Assembly: GCF_002902575.1 (NCBI RefSeq)
Contig: NZ_PPRD01000088.1
Coordinates: forward strand, 1 to 43,751
Reading direction: 5' to 3'
Source of the DNA: Staphylococcus croceilyticus
GTDB taxonomy: Bacteria; Bacillota; Bacilli; Staphylococcales; Staphylococcaceae
DNA: 43,751 nucleotides
The notes beneath the pieces are model-generated. The model did no database searches and had not been told where the DNA came from. It saw nothing but the letters and a program-made list of their open reading frames with translations. Of the stretch, positions 29,701 to 39,663 are shown piece by piece (position 1 is the first letter of the stretch; every line of letters starts with the position of its first letter). The position numbers and the translations under genes were made by a program.

Positions 29701-32700
29701 CGTTATCCCCACTTTCTAACTCCACTTCTTGGATCGCTTGTATTGGATCAATAGATTCATCAACGTGACGATAGTGTTTACTATCAATAATACTATCGAC
29801 GTGACAAACGGACTGAAAACTACAAAATTGACATGGTAATTGATTATCAAATTTTAATGGCGCCACCTCAGTATGCCCATCCATAATATTTGAAGCAGTT
29901 TCAATAAAGTTATCTTTGTTATGTTTGATGAATTTATGAATCGTTGTTTCATCTGCTACACTGCTTCCTTTGGCATTAAAACCGCCGTCTTTTTTCAGTG
30001 TAATCGGTACAATGTCAGATTTAGGTGTCGTATCTAAACGAATATCCATAGCATCTACAACATCTGCATCACTGTTAACTAAGCCTCGTAATTTATATTC
30101 TTGAAGGAACGCTTTATCTAATGCTTCTTCTTTTAGAGCATCATCAACCATTTCTCCCCAACGTTTAAATTTAAGCCGTTCATCATGAACATGGAAGTAC
30201 AACAATCCACCAGGCTTAACTTCTTCACTCAAACCTAAACGTTGCGCATTTTGTAAAGCGATATCCATATAAGTCATCATCTGCATTTGCTTACCATAGT
30301 ATACTTTCTTCAAATTCAAGTTAGCACTATAATTAGAAGACTTATAATCTATAATATTGATAAAACTTTTGTTGTTTGTCGTATACGTATCAATACGGTC
30401 TATTTGACCACGAATATTCACCGGAATACCTTGTTTCGTAATTAGAGGTTGAGCTATTAATTCTTCTTCATCTCGTGGTGTTTTTCGGAACCCTGTTTCA
30501 AAACGTTGTGGTCTGAATTTAGTATGTTCATTTTGGTAACGTAACGCTTTTAATGTACTTTCTACAATTACGCCAATACGTTTAGAGACATAACGATAAT
30601 ATGCATTTGAATCCATTAAATTGAATTGGATGTTTGGTAATACATTTTCTAAAGCTTCAAGTGTTAACGCATGAATTCTTTGATTATCAAGATGTTTAAA
30701 ATCGCCATTAATTTTATCCGAAATATATTTTAAAGCGGTATGGAAAATGTTACCTAAATCAAACGTTTCTAATTTATACTTCGTACGTTCATTTAGACGT
30801 AATCCATAATTGGCATAATGTTGGAACGGGCAATCATTATACCCTTCGAAACGAGACACACTAGCATTAATAGCCTTACCATACAATGATGTCGCTAAAT
30901 TTTCATCTAATTGTACCGTTTTATTATCATACGTTAATGCAGTTAATAAATAATTTAGCCCGTCGTTTAAATCGTCATTATCCCGCATAACTTGGTACGC
31001 ATCTAACCATACTTCTGCGACCATCTCATCTTCTAACCATGCTTTAAGCGCTTCAAATAATGTAATTTTAGTTTGGTGAGGGTGTTCCATAAGCGTTAAT
31101 GGATGCGCGTTATGTTCATAATGGATGTTAGTTACTTCAAGACCATTATATAATGCTTGAATTTGGTTCAAGAATGGACTTTTTTCTTTTTCGTCTCCTT
31201 GCACACCCATTAAACTATATGAAAATGTTACCTGTTCACAAGCACGTGTCATAGCAATATAACAAACAAAAGCTTCGTCCATTTGTAAAATGTCAGAAGT
31301 AGGACTTAATTCCACACGTGTTTGTTCCTCAAATACTTTCTTTTCCTCATCTGTAATTAAACTAGAAGAAGAAACTGGTTGAGGTATCGCACCATCGTTC
31401 ATGCCTACCATATAAATATGTTTTTTATTATCAACTTTAGCTAAATCCATCGTACCAATACTCACTTGGTCCAATGTTTGAGGTATCATTAAAAATTCTA
31501 ACTGTTCTAAACCAATGTCGAATACTTCTAAAAAGCGTTTTAATGTCATTTCTTCCTCATCAAAGACAATGACTAAGTCATCTAGTATTTGAATTAAACC
31601 ATTCCAAATTTGGTCGATCTCTTCAGCTGCTTCATGGTAACCATCTACATCTAATTGGTCACGGTGAGCCATCAAATATTTAGGTATATCGAATGACTCC
31701 ATCGTTTCATAGAAAGCGGTCGCAAATCCTTTAACATGATGTGCATCATTCATTGCTTGTTCAAAACGCATTATTTTATTAATCATGTCATTTTTTAGTT
31801 GAACCACTTGTTCAAATGTTGCTCGCTCTTCTTCTGTTAATTTATGTTCTTTGCGTCCCATTTTTGTAAAATTATCAATGCTAAATAACTTTTCATCTAA
31901 CCAACGTTTACCATAGATGCCACGTTCAACAACAAAATTTTCTAGTAAATCAATTAAATAATCACTATTTTTAAAATGATTAGATAAAATATTTGTCTTA
32001 AATAAACGCATCATTGGACTAATATTCCAATTGGTTTGAATAACTTCGAGTAATGATCGCACCATTTCCATAATTGGATGATGCGTCATTGATTTCTTCA
32101 CATCAATATTAAATGGAATGTCGTACTGAGGTAATACGGAATCAAATAAATATGCATAGGCTTCATCACGATATAAAATAGCAATATCTTGATATCTGAA
32201 GTGTTTATCACGTGTATCTTTAATAATTTGTCGCGCTATTTCATTAACCTCTTCACGCATACTAGAAGACTCTAGAATATTGATATGACCTTGATAAGTA
32301 ATTGGGTTAATTTGTAACGCGTCAAATTGTTGTTCAAGTTGAAGTAAATCTTGATTGTTAAAGCGATATTGTTTCTTGAAATAAATTTCGTTTAACTCAA
32401 TATGTAAATCATTGGCAATTTCTTTTAAATGCGTTAGAACTTCGGATGGCTTTCTAAATAAGCTAAAAGGATCTTCATTGCCATCAGTTGTAAGAAGAAC
32501 TGTCACTTTTTTAGCATTTTGTACGAGTGCCTTAATAATTTGGTACTCAAGTGTTGAAAAGTTATAGAAACCATCTATATATATTTCTGCGCGTTTAAGC
32601 CACTCAGATTGAGGCATAATTTGAATAAAATGATTCAAACTATCTTCAGAAGTAATAAATTCACCTTGTAAACGTTCCTCAAAATAATGATATATGAGCG

Positions 32701-33181
32701 CAATATCTTCTAATTTGTGACGTGTTCTTGTTTGAAGGTCATTCTCTTGTAGAAATAAATCCAAATGTTCAGGTGTAACTGAATATTTTTTAAAGTCTTG
32801 GATTTGTTCACTCAATTTCTCACTAAAACCATAATAGTTCACTTGAGATGTATATAGTTTAAGCTCTGATTTATGTTGTTGAACAAGGTTATAAATCATC
32901 ATCTCTGTTCCAGCTTGAGTTAAGCGTTCCTCTGTTAAGCCCCCAACTTCTTGAAAAATTCTATAACTCAATCGTTCAAAGTGTAAAACTTCTGTTCTTA
33001 AACTTCCATTTAGTTCTTTATCGTTAACAAATGATTGTTCTAATTGAAACGTACTTTGTGTAGGTGCGATTAAAATAATTGGATCACCTAGTGGATCTTG
33101 TTTCATTTGACTTTTAATATTATTAATCATTTGATGTGATTTACCAGTACCTGCTCTGCCAATATAAGCATTCAATTCCAT
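29693..33181 (-). CDS. addB: ATP-dependent helicase/deoxyribonuclease subunit B (AddB/RexB)
   Basis: AddB subunit of 1162 residues. Walker A GRAGTGKS is at residues 8-15. The central region is an inactivated helicase fold that in this family scans for Chi. The C-terminal nuclease has GQIDRIDTY and IIDYKSS. The four Fe-S cysteines are apparent: one in the [10 protein letters not shown] segment and three near the C-terminus in [10 protein letters not shown]. The ATG at 33181 has GGAG nine bases upstream; an upstream in-frame start would run through the promoter and is rejected. A LexA-type box sits in its promoter. First gene of addB-addA. Confidence 0.96.
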   Translation of the reverse strand: MELNAYIGRAGTGKSHQMINNIKSQMKQDPLGDPIILIAPTQSTFQLEQSFVNDKELNGSLRTEVLHFERLSYRIFQEVGGLTEERLTQAGTEMMIYNLVQQHKSELKLYTSQVNYYGFSEKLSEQIQDFKKYSVTPEHLDLFLQENDLQTRTRHKLEDIALIYHYFEERLQGEFITSEDSLNHFIQIMPQSEWLKRAEIYIDGFYNFSTLEYQIIKALVQNAKKVTVLLTTDGNEDPFSLFRKPSEVLTHLKEIANDLHIELNEIYFKKQYRFNNQDLLQLEQQFDALQINPITYQGHINILESSSMREEVNEIARQIIKDTRDKHFRYQDIAILYRDEAYAYLFDSVLPQYDIPFNIDVKKSMTHHPIMEMVRSLLEVIQTNWNISPMMRLFKTNILSNHFKNSDYLIDLLENFVVERGIYGKRWLDEKLFSIDNFTKMGRKEHKLTEEERATFEQVVQLKNDMINKIMRFEQAMNDAHHVKGFATAFYETMESFDIPKYLMAHRDQLDVDGYHEAAEEIDQIWNGLIQILDDLVIVFDEEEMTLKRFLEVFDIGLEQLEFLMIPQTLDQVSIGTMDLAKVDNKKHIYMVGMNDGAIPQPVSSSSLITDEEKKVFEEQTRVELSPTSDILQMDEAFVCYIAMTRACEQVTFSYSLMGVQGDEKEKSPFLNQIQALYNGLEVTNIHYEHNAHPLTLMEHPHQTKITLFEALKAWLEDEMVAEVWLDAYQVMRDNDDLNDGLNYLLTALTYDNKTVQLDENLATSLYGKAINASVSRFEGYNDCPFQHYANYGLRLNERTKYKLETFDLGNIFHTALKYISDKINGDFKHLDNQRIHALTLEALENVLPNIQFNLMDSNAYYRYVSKRIGVIVESTLKALRYQNEHTKFRPQRFETGFRKTPRDEEELIAQPLITKQGIPVNIRGQIDRIDTYTTNNKSFINIIDYKSSNYSANLNLKKVYYGKQMQMMTYMDIALQNAQRLGLSEEVKPGGLLYFHVHDERLKFKRWGEMVDDALKEEALDKAFLQEYKLRGLVNSDADVVDAMDIRLDTTPKSDIVPITLKKDGGFNAKGSSVADETTIHKFIKHNKDNFIETASNIMDGHTEVAPLKFDNQLPCQFCSFQSVCHVDSIIDSKHYRHVDESIDPIQAIQEVELESGDNDE

Positions 33182-33208
33182 TAATCCCCACTCCTTTAAT
33201 GTTATTTT

Positions 33209-33236
33209 AACATAGAACATACGTTCCCTAAAACAA
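33209..33236 (-). promoter_or_regulatory. addB promoter with LexA (SOS) box in the spacer
   Basis: On the minus strand, TTGTTT (33231-33236), a 16-base spacer, and TATGTT (33209-33214). The spacer begins with the palindrome GAACATACGTTC (plus 33215-33226), which fits the Gram-positive LexA consensus CGAACRNRYGTTYC in its core, GAAC-N4-GTTC. A repressor there would block polymerase directly, so addB-addA is predicted to be DNA-damage inducible. Confidence 0.7.
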
Positions 33237-33260
33237 TTTATAACTTCATTTATAAAATAT

Positions 33261-33303
33261 AAAAAAGTGGGATGGAATTCATTGTGTTGAATTCTACCCC
33301 ACT
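33261..33303 (-). terminator. Terminator after spsB
   Basis: A 15-bp stem (33266-33280 with 33289-33303, with one or two non-Watson-Crick pairs and an 8-base loop) followed on the minus strand by T6. It separates the signal peptidase genes from addB. Confidence 0.87.
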
Positions 33304-33309
33304 CCAAAT

Positions 33310-33882
33310 TTACCTATTATTTTCTGGATTAAAATTAAATTTAAGGTCGTTTAAAGGCCAAAATCTAAATGAAACTTTACCAACAATTTGATTTTTGTCT
33401 ATTAAACCAAATGCACGACTATCTTTACTTACTTCTCGGTTATCCCCAAGTACTAAGTATTTATCTTTAGGAATAACATTAGAATTTGGATTCGCATTTG
33501 TTAAATCTTTTGTTTCAAATGATCCTGTAATATATTCGCCTTGTTTACGTTTCTCATTATAATCTAAATAAGGTTCGTCCACTTTTTTACCATTGACATA
33601 AAGCTTATCATCTTTATATATAACGTTATCTCCAGGGACGCCAATTACACGTTTTACATAATCATCTTTTTTATTGGCATGGAATACAATGACATTCCCT
33701 TTTTTCACATCTCCAACTTTATATCCAAGAATATTCACCATCACGTGTTGACCATCTTTTAGAGTTGGATCCATTGAGTCGCCTTTAATAGTATATGATT
33801 TAGCGACAAAGTTGACCATTACCCACACAAGTAATAGACCTACCGCTATAGCGACAATCCATTCGATTATTTCTTTTTTCAA
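33310..33882 (-). CDS. spsB: Type I signal peptidase SpsB (active)
   Basis: Essential membrane-bound serine protease of 190 residues that removes signal peptides from secreted proteins. One N-terminal helix (about residues 8-27) anchors it. The catalytic dyad is complete: Ser36 in GDSMDPTL (box B) and Lys77 in DDYVKRVIG (box D). Box E is [13 protein letters not shown] chose TTG at 33882 because GAGGTG lies six bases upstream and the protein then opens MKKEIIEW, as in S. aureus SpsB; a GTG three codons earlier is part of that site. It starts 14 bases after spsA ends, so the two are co-transcribed. Confidence 0.95.
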   Translation of the reverse strand: MKKEIIEWIVAIAVGLLLVWVMVNFVAKSYTIKGDSMDPTLKDGQHVMVNILGYKVGDVKKGNVIVFHANKKDDYVKRVIGVPGDNVIYKDDKLYVNGKKVDEPYLDYNEKRKQGEYITGSFETKDLTNANPNSNVIPKDKYLVLGDNREVSKDSRAFGLIDKNQIVGKVSFRFWPLNDLKFNFNPENNR

Positions 33883-33896
33883 ATATAACACCTCAT

Positions 33897-34421
33897 CTAC
33901 TTGTTAAACCGATAGGTAAATTCTTTAAATGGATAATACTTCAAACTTACATCGCCAACAATATCTTTGTCCTTGATTAAGCCATAAGTTCTTGAATCGG
34001 TTTTTTTATCACTGTTATCGTTTAATACAACATACGAATTAGGTGGAATGATATCTCCATTAAAATTATTCAAATCGCGTAATGCTAAATTATTAATATC
34101 TCTATTTTTAGCATAATTTTTATTCACTTGTCTATCGTCTCGATATAATTTGCCATCTCTTACTTCGATTGATTCGCCCGCTTTTCCAATAATACGACTA
34201 AAATGAAGTTGATGATTCTGACGATACATGACGATATCACCGTCATCTAATAAATTAAATATCACTTTCGTTTTATTAACGATGAGACGATCATTTTTAT
34301 TAAGTACCGGTGCCATTTCATCATTGGTTACTACTGCTCCTCTAACAATAAAGGTTTGAATAAACAATACAAATATGAAGGCAAATATTAAAGGCACAAT
34401 CCATTTCAATATCTTTCGCAC
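33897..34421 (-). CDS. spsA: Catalytically inactive type I signal peptidase homologue SpsA
   Basis: A 174-residue S26-family protein with one N-terminal membrane helix (about residues 7-26). Both catalytic residues are replaced: the serine position holds Glu35 (TNDEMAPVL) and the lysine position holds Ser75 (LHFSRIIG). Box E survives as NDNSDKKTDSR. It is therefore a pseudoenzyme, as in S. aureus SpsA. I chose GTG at 34421 because GAGGAG lies seven bases upstream and the length then equals that of the S. aureus protein as recalled. The frame is open and otherwise well conserved, which suggests a retained non-catalytic role. It follows the VTT gene by four bases. Confidence 0.92.
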   Translation of the reverse strand: MRKILKWIVPLIFAFIFVLFIQTFIVRGAVVTNDEMAPVLNKNDRLIVNKTKVIFNLLDDGDIVMYRQNHQLHFSRIIGKAGESIEVRDGKLYRDDRQVNKNYAKNRDINNLALRDLNNFNGDIIPPNSYVVLNDNSDKKTDSRTYGLIKDKDIVGDVSLKYYPFKEFTYRFNK

Positions 34422-34425
34422 ATCA

Positions 34426-34998
34426 TCACTCCTCGTCAGCACCCATAAAATGTTTTTCCACTCTTTTTCCAATAAACCATAGTGCCACTGTGACTATAAT
34501 TAGAGCAATTGCACGTATTGGATGTGTTAAAAATGTTGTAACTTCTTTTCCCATCACTGCTAAAAAAGTGATAGATATTAATTTAGAAAAAAGTAATATC
34601 AAAAAGTAATATTTTGCTTTAATATGTGATAAGCTTGCTACGAAATTGACAAGCGTATTTGGCGTAAACGGAAAACACATTAAAATAAAAATAGGAACAA
34701 TACCTTGTCTATCAATGAAATGTGTTAATTTCTTTACCGATTTTTTTGCTCTAATCTTTTGCATAAAATGAGCGTTAACAAATTTTCTGCAAATATAAAA
34801 AACAGTGTAAGTTCCTGAAACAATACCTAACCAACTAATCACCGTTCCTATTAGAAAACCGTACGCATGAACATTCATAATAACGTATAATGTTAACGGA
34901 AGTACAGGTACAATAGCTCTCAAATAGAGTATGATGAAGCCTGCGAAATAACCTAATTCTTGTAGTATATTAAACCATTGCTCAATTTGATGGAACAC
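34426..34998 (-). CDS. VTT-domain (TVP38/TMEM64 or DedA-like) membrane protein
   Basis: A 190-residue integral membrane protein with about five or six predicted helices. It has the re-entrant features of the VTT (SNARE-associated Golgi) domain: FPFTPNTLVNFVASLSHIKAKYY, with G/F-rich residues before it. The family is linked to lipid or polyprenyl-phosphate scrambling, but the substrate here is unknown. The start appears to be GTG at 34998; the only nearby purine-rich site (GGAAGG) is 13 bases upstream, which is long, so the exact start is uncertain. It leads a probable VTT-spsA-spsB operon, suggesting an envelope or secretion role. Confidence 0.8.
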   Translation of the reverse strand: MFHQIEQWFNILQELGYFAGFIILYLRAIVPVLPLTLYVIMNVHAYGFLIGTVISWLGIVSGTYTVFYICRKFVNAHFMQKIRAKKSVKKLTHFIDRQGIVPIFILMCFPFTPNTLVNFVASLSHIKAKYYFLILLFSKLISITFLAVMGKEVTTFLTHPIRAIALIIVTVALWFIGKRVEKHFMGADEE

Positions 34999-35157
34999 TA
35001 TCGCATCGAATCCTTCCTTAATATTAATTACATTCTGTAACGCTATTATACACGAAATATTTTACATATATTATGCTAGAAATCTACCTTTATCACAATA
35101 AATCAGTCACAGGTAGTAGCCTCAACTCATCCCTTAGATTTAAATATAATAGCATGG

Positions 35158-35197
35158 CAGAAAAAAGTCGATATGGAAATAGCACCATATCGACTTT
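35158..35197 (-). terminator. Terminator of pgi
   Basis: Perfect 13-bp stem (35164-35176 with 35185-35197, 8-base loop). On the minus strand a T-run follows immediately. Confidence 0.87.
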
Positions 35198-35237
35198 AAC
35201 TACATTAGGTGTATTAAATTGTAGTTGAATTTAACTT

Positions 35238-36569
35238 CTATAAACGATCTTCTAATTCTTTTTTCTTGTCTTCATATCCAGGTTTACCAAGTAGAGCAAA
35301 CATGTTTTGTTTATATGCTTCTACACCTGGTTGGTTAAATGGATTTACGCCTAATTGATAACCACTCATAGCGCAAGCTAATTCGAAGAAGTATACGACA
35401 TAACCAAATGTTTCTTCATCTAATTGAGGAATATTAACTACTACATTTGGAACGCCTCCATCAGTATGTGCTAATAAAGTACCTTCAAATGCTTTAGTAT
35501 TCACTTCATCAATTGTTTTACCAGCTAAGTAGTTTAAACCATCTAAATCATCACTATCTTCTTCAATAGTAATGTCGTGTTTAGGATGGTTCACTTTTAC
35601 AACTGTTTCGAATAAGAAACGACGACCTTCTTGTACATATTGACCTAAAGAATGTAAGTCAGTAGTGTAATTTGCACTTGATGGATAGATACCTTTGAAA
35701 TCTTTACCTTCAGATTCACCGTATAATTGTTTCCACCATTCATTGAAATATTGCATAGAAGGCTCATAGTTAATTAACATTTCAGTAGTATAGCCTTTGC
35801 TATAAAGAATGTTACGAATTGTAGCATATTGATAAGCAATATTTTCATCTAAATTATCAGATGATAATTCTTTACGTGCTTTGTTAGCACCAATCATAAT
35901 TGATTCGATATTGATACCAGCCGCTGCAATTGGTAATAAACCTACTGCAGTTAATACAGAATAACGGCCACCTACGTCATCAGGCACAACAAATGTTTCA
36001 TATCCTTCATTGTCTGCTAATTGTTTTAATGCACCTTTCGCTTTGTCAGTCGTAGCGAAGATACGTTGTTTCGCTTCTTCTTTACCATATTTATCTTCGA
36101 CTAATTTTTTAAATAATCTAAACGCTACAGCCGGTTCAGTTGTAGTACCAGATTTAGAAATAACATTAACTGAGAAATCTTTATCAGCTAAATAGTCTAC
36201 TAATTCTTGTGTGTAGCTTGAAGATAAGTGATTACCTACAAAGACAATTTCTGGAAATTCCGTATTATTGCGGAAAGCTGGAGTTAACATTTCAATTGCC
36301 GCACGTGCACCTAAATATGAACCACCAATACCAATCACTACTAATACATCTGAATTTGATTTAATACGTTTAGCAGCTTCTACGATTCTTGAAAATTCTT
36401 TTTTATCATAATCTTCAGGTAAATTTACCCAACCTAAAAAATCATTACCAGCGCCAGTTCCTTCATGGATAGTTTTATGAATCGTTTTCACGATATCTTT
36501 TTGTTGATCTAATTCATGTTGTCCGAAAAATTCTAAAGTTTTACCATAGTCTAATTGAATATGAGTCAT
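35238..36569 (-). CDS. pgi: Glucose-6-phosphate isomerase
   Basis: Glycolytic enzyme interconverting glucose 6-phosphate and fructose 6-phosphate. The 443 residues are the usual length for Gram-positive cocci. Phosphate-binding SIS-type motifs are visible: [13 protein letters not shown] near residue 80 and [16 protein letters not shown] near residue 140. PGI signature 2, [14 protein letters not shown], and a C-terminal lysine-containing segment ([14 protein letters not shown]) complete the active site. GGAGG lies upstream of the ATG. Monocistronic; it is divergent from argG. Confidence 0.97.
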   Translation of the reverse strand: MTHIQLDYGKTLEFFGQHELDQQKDIVKTIHKTIHEGTGAGNDFLGWVNLPEDYDKKEFSRIVEAAKRIKSNSDVLVVIGIGGSYLGARAAIEMLTPAFRNNTEFPEIVFVGNHLSSSYTQELVDYLADKDFSVNVISKSGTTTEPAVAFRLFKKLVEDKYGKEEAKQRIFATTDKAKGALKQLADNEGYETFVVPDDVGGRYSVLTAVGLLPIAAAGINIESIMIGANKARKELSSDNLDENIAYQYATIRNILYSKGYTTEMLINYEPSMQYFNEWWKQLYGESEGKDFKGIYPSSANYTTDLHSLGQYVQEGRRFLFETVVKVNHPKHDITIEEDSDDLDGLNYLAGKTIDEVNTKAFEGTLLAHTDGGVPNVVVNIPQLDEETFGYVVYFFELACAMSGYQLGVNPFNQPGVEAYKQNMFALLGKPGYEDKKKELEDRL

Positions 36570-36781
36570 TAAAAAAAGCCTCCTGATTTCCTTATTAATT
36601 TAATTCTACTAACTTTAACTCCCCTATTCAATTAACAAGACTGTCAATTCACAAATATCTGTCATATTAGTCAATATTTAGTCACTTTTCGCTAAAAAAT
36701 AAAATGAATATTTCTTATTTGTTATTATTTTAAAAAAATCCTCAAAAGTCTTTAATTTAAAAGCTTCAAACATACTTAAAG

Positions 36782-36817
36782 TTCAATACTTAATCCATTT
36801 TTATGTATAATTATGTA
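36782..36817 (+). promoter_or_regulatory. Upstream argG promoter with ARG-box-like palindrome
   Basis: TTCAAT (36782-36787), an 18-base spacer, and an extended -10 TATAAT (36806-36811). TGTATAATTATGTA (36804-36817) overlaps the -10 and resembles the ArgR/AhrC half-box consensus TGNATWWWWATNCA with one mismatch. Suggestive only. Confidence 0.4.
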
Positions 36818-36837
36818 AAAAAATGGTTTTATTTTCA

Positions 36838-36881
36838 TTGTACTTCTGTTAGTATGAAGTTATATTAATTTTCAGAAAAAT
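36838..36881 (+). promoter_or_regulatory. Proximal argG promoter with CodY box
   Basis: TTGTAC (36838-36843), a 17-base spacer, and TATATT (36861-36866). AATTTTCAGAAAAAT (36867-36881) directly abuts the -10 and matches the CodY consensus at 14 of 15 bases. It would cover the transcription start. It ends 14 bases before the argG ATG, close to the ribosome binding site. Confidence 0.75.
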
Positions 36882-36895
36882 TATGAGGTGAGTAT

Positions 36896-38098
36896 ATGAA
36901 AAATAAAATTGTTCTAGCATATTCAGGCGGATTAGATACAAGCGTTGCAGTCAAATGGCTAATAGATAAAGGCTATGATGTAGTAGCCGTATGTTTAGAT
37001 GTCGGTGAAGGTAAAGATTTAGATTTAGTACATTCAAAAGCTTTAGATATGGGGGCTATTGAATGTCACATTATTGATGCAACAAAAGAATTTAGTGATG
37101 ACTTTGTGAGTTATGCGATTAAAGGAAATTTAATGTATGAAAATAGTTACCCACTCGTTTCTGCATTATCTCGTCCCCTTATAGCTAAAAAATTAGTTGA
37201 AATTGCTGAAAAAACGCAATCAATCGGCATTGCCCATGGTTGTACAGGTAAAGGAAATGACCAAGTGCGTTTTGAAGTAGCAATTAAGGCGTTAAATCCT
37301 AATCTTAAATCATTCGCACCAGTGAGAGAATGGGGATGGAGCCGTGAAGAGGAAATCGATTATGCGATTAAGCACGGTATTCCAGTTAGCATTAATCATG
37401 ATTCTCCTTATTCAATCGACCAAAACTTGTGGGGTCGCGCAAATGAATGTGGAATTTTAGAGGACCCTTATGCAGCACCTCCTAAAGATGCCTATGATTT
37501 AACAGCTGAATTAGAAGATGCACCTGACACACCTGAAGAAATTATTTTATCATTTAAGAATGGTATTCCAGTTCAACTCGACCATCAAGATTATGACTTA
37601 GACCAATTAATTCTTAAATTAAATGACATTGCCGGCAAACATGGTATCGGACGTATTGACCATGTTGAGAATCGTTTAGTAGGTATTAAATCTCGTGAAG
37701 TATACGAAACACCAGGTGCTGAAGTTATTATAAAAGCGCATAAAGCACTTGAAACACTTACCTTAACTAAAGATGTCGCTCACTTCAAACCTGTTATTGA
37801 AAAACAATTTGCAGAACAAACATACAACGGATTATGGTTCTCACCTTTAACAGATAGTTTAAAACAATTTATCGATAGTACTCAAAAATACGTTGAAGGT
37901 GACGTAAGAGTGAAATTATTTAAAGGTAATGCGATTGTTAATGGAAGAAAATCGCCTTACACTTTATATGATGAAAAATTAGCAACTTATACAAAAGAAG
38001 ATGCCTTTAATCAATCTGCAGCGGTAGGATTTATTGATATTTATGGCTTACCTACTCAAGTAAATGCTTACTTACATGGAGGTTATAGTAATGAGTAA
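36896..38098 (+). CDS. argG: Argininosuccinate synthase
   Basis: Joins citrulline and aspartate with ATP cleavage to give argininosuccinate, the penultimate step of arginine synthesis. The protein is 400 residues, normal length. The ATP pyrophosphatase P-loop AYSGGLDTS is at residues 8-16; the second signature [13 protein letters not shown] and the [17 protein letters not shown] segment are present. GAGGTGA precedes the ATG. It overlaps argH by eight bases, and the pair is probably controlled by CodY, and perhaps by ArgR, from the upstream region. Confidence 0.98.
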   Translation: MKNKIVLAYSGGLDTSVAVKWLIDKGYDVVAVCLDVGEGKDLDLVHSKALDMGAIECHIIDATKEFSDDFVSYAIKGNLMYENSYPLVSALSRPLIAKKLVEIAEKTQSIGIAHGCTGKGNDQVRFEVAIKALNPNLKSFAPVREWGWSREEEIDYAIKHGIPVSINHDSPYSIDQNLWGRANECGILEDPYAAPPKDAYDLTAELEDAPDTPEEIILSFKNGIPVQLDHQDYDLDQLILKLNDIAGKHGIGRIDHVENRLVGIKSREVYETPGAEVIIKAHKALETLTLTKDVAHFKPVIEKQFAEQTYNGLWFSPLTDSLKQFIDSTQKYVEGDVRVKLFKGNAIVNGRKSPYTLYDEKLATYTKEDAFNQSAAVGFIDIYGLPTQVNAYLHGGYSNE

Positions 38099-39473
38099 TA
38101 AAGCGTGGGGCGGACGTTTTCAACAGCAACCTGAAGAATGGGTTGATGAATTTAACGCTTCAATAGACTTTGACCAGGCATTATTAGATGAAGATATTCA
38201 AGGTAGTATTGCTCATGCAACAATGTTAGCGAATCAACATATTATTTCTAATGAAGATAAAGAAGCTATCATCGAAGGCCTAAAAGATATTCAACATGAC
38301 TTCCATCACCATAAATTAGAATTTAAAAAGTCACTTGAAGATATACATTTAAATATTGAACATGAATTGATTCAAAGAATTGGTGATGCTGGCGGACGAT
38401 TGCATACGGGTCGTAGTAGAAATGACCAAGTAGCTACTGACTTACACTTATACGTTAAAAAAGAAGTTCAAGAAATCCAAGCGCTTATTCGTTCATTCCA
38501 ATCATCAATTTTAACACTTGCGCAATCACATGTAGATACAATTATGCCCGGTTATACGCACTTACAACGCGCCCAACCTATTTCGTTTGCACATCATATT
38601 ATGACTTATTTCTGGATGCTTGAACGTGATGATTCACGTTTCACTGATAGTATGAAGCGTATTGATATTTCACCATTAGGAGCAGCCGCTTTAAGTGGAA
38701 CTACTCACCCTATTGATAGACATGAAACTCAAAAGTTGCTCGGCTTTGAATATATTTATGAAAATAGCTTAGATGCTGTAAGTGATCGTGATTATATAGT
38801 AGAAACATTGCATAATATTTCATTAACAATGGTACATTTATCACGTTTTGCGGAAGAAATTATTTTCTGGTCTACCGATGAAGCGAAATTTATTACACTG
38901 GCAGATGCTTTTTCTACTGGGTCATCTATTATGCCTCAGAAAAAGAACCCAGATATGGCAGAACTGATTCGTGGTAAAGTTGGACGTACTACCGGTCATT
39001 TAATGAGTATGCTTATTACATTAAAAGGCTTACCACTTGCTTACAACAAAGACTTGCAAGAGGATAAAGAAGGTTTATTCGATTCAGTGCGTACAGTAAA
39101 AGGATCGCTACGTATCTTTGAAGGCATGCTTAATACATTAACAGTCAATACTGATCGTTTAAATGAAACAGTACATCAAGATTTCTCTAATGCGACAGAA
39201 CTTGCGGACTATTTAGTAGAAAAACAAGTACCGTTTAGAAAAGCACATGAAATTGTAGGAAAAATTGTCTTCGAATGTATTCAACAAGGTATATATTTAC
39301 TCGACGTATCACTTGAGCGTTATAAAGAATTAAATGAGGCTATCGATACTGATGTTTATGATTATTTAAAACCAGAACGTTGTCTCAATCGTAGAAAAAG
39401 CTATGGGTCTACTGGTCAAGATGCAGTACGTCAGCAATTAAAAGTAGCCGAAGATATTTTAAAAGTGAAATAA
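38091..39473 (+). CDS. argH: Argininosuccinate lyase
   Basis: Cleaves argininosuccinate to arginine and fumarate. The protein is 460 residues, homotetrameric in the family. The fumarase-superfamily signature [11 protein letters not shown] is at residues 277-287 with the catalytic serine loop. The HTGRSRNDQ (about residues 105-113) and [10 protein letters not shown] motifs are intact. I chose ATG at 38091 because GGAGG lies eight bases upstream inside the end of argG; an in-frame ATG nine codons earlier has none. Last gene of the argGH operon. Confidence 0.97.
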   Translation: MSNKAWGGRFQQQPEEWVDEFNASIDFDQALLDEDIQGSIAHATMLANQHIISNEDKEAIIEGLKDIQHDFHHHKLEFKKSLEDIHLNIEHELIQRIGDAGGRLHTGRSRNDQVATDLHLYVKKEVQEIQALIRSFQSSILTLAQSHVDTIMPGYTHLQRAQPISFAHHIMTYFWMLERDDSRFTDSMKRIDISPLGAAALSGTTHPIDRHETQKLLGFEYIYENSLDAVSDRDYIVETLHNISLTMVHLSRFAEEIIFWSTDEAKFITLADAFSTGSSIMPQKKNPDMAELIRGKVGRTTGHLMSMLITLKGLPLAYNKDLQEDKEGLFDSVRTVKGSLRIFEGMLNTLTVNTDRLNETVHQDFSNATELADYLVEKQVPFRKAHEIVGKIVFECIQQGIYLLDVSLERYKELNEAIDTDVYDYLKPERCLNRRKSYGSTGQDAVRQQLKVAEDILKVK

Positions 39474-39485
39474 TTCAAATCAGCC

Positions 39486-39528
39486 TCCCCCTACCATACG
39501 CTAATACGTATGTATAGGGGGATTTTTC
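39486..39528 (+). terminator. Terminator of argGH
   Basis: A 15-16-bp stem with a C5/G5 base (39486-39500 with 39507-39522, one mismatch or bulge) followed by T5. Confidence 0.9.
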
Positions 39529-39663
39529 TATATTTTACGTTAATTATATTGAGTAATTTTTAAAATTTTAAGAGTTACGATAAGCTTTCGCTAAGAGACT
39601 TCCTTTCAAAATAGGGCTTTGCTAAATTTGAGATGTACTTTAAATTTGAAAGGATGGATTTTT

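Larger units (their letters stand above)
36570..36895. other. Divergent pgi-argG regulatory region
   Basis: These 326 bases hold the argG control sites (36782-36881). The pgi promoter should be here on the minus strand but I find no pair that stands out; several TTGAC-type -35 candidates lie between 36630 and 36675. No coding sequence seen. Confidence 0.6.

Noticed and set aside
33182-33307. Longer addB reading frame extending 42 codons upstream
   Set aside because: It would run through the promoter, LexA box and spsB terminator and lacks a ribosome binding site. Homologues begin at the [11 protein letters not shown] segment.
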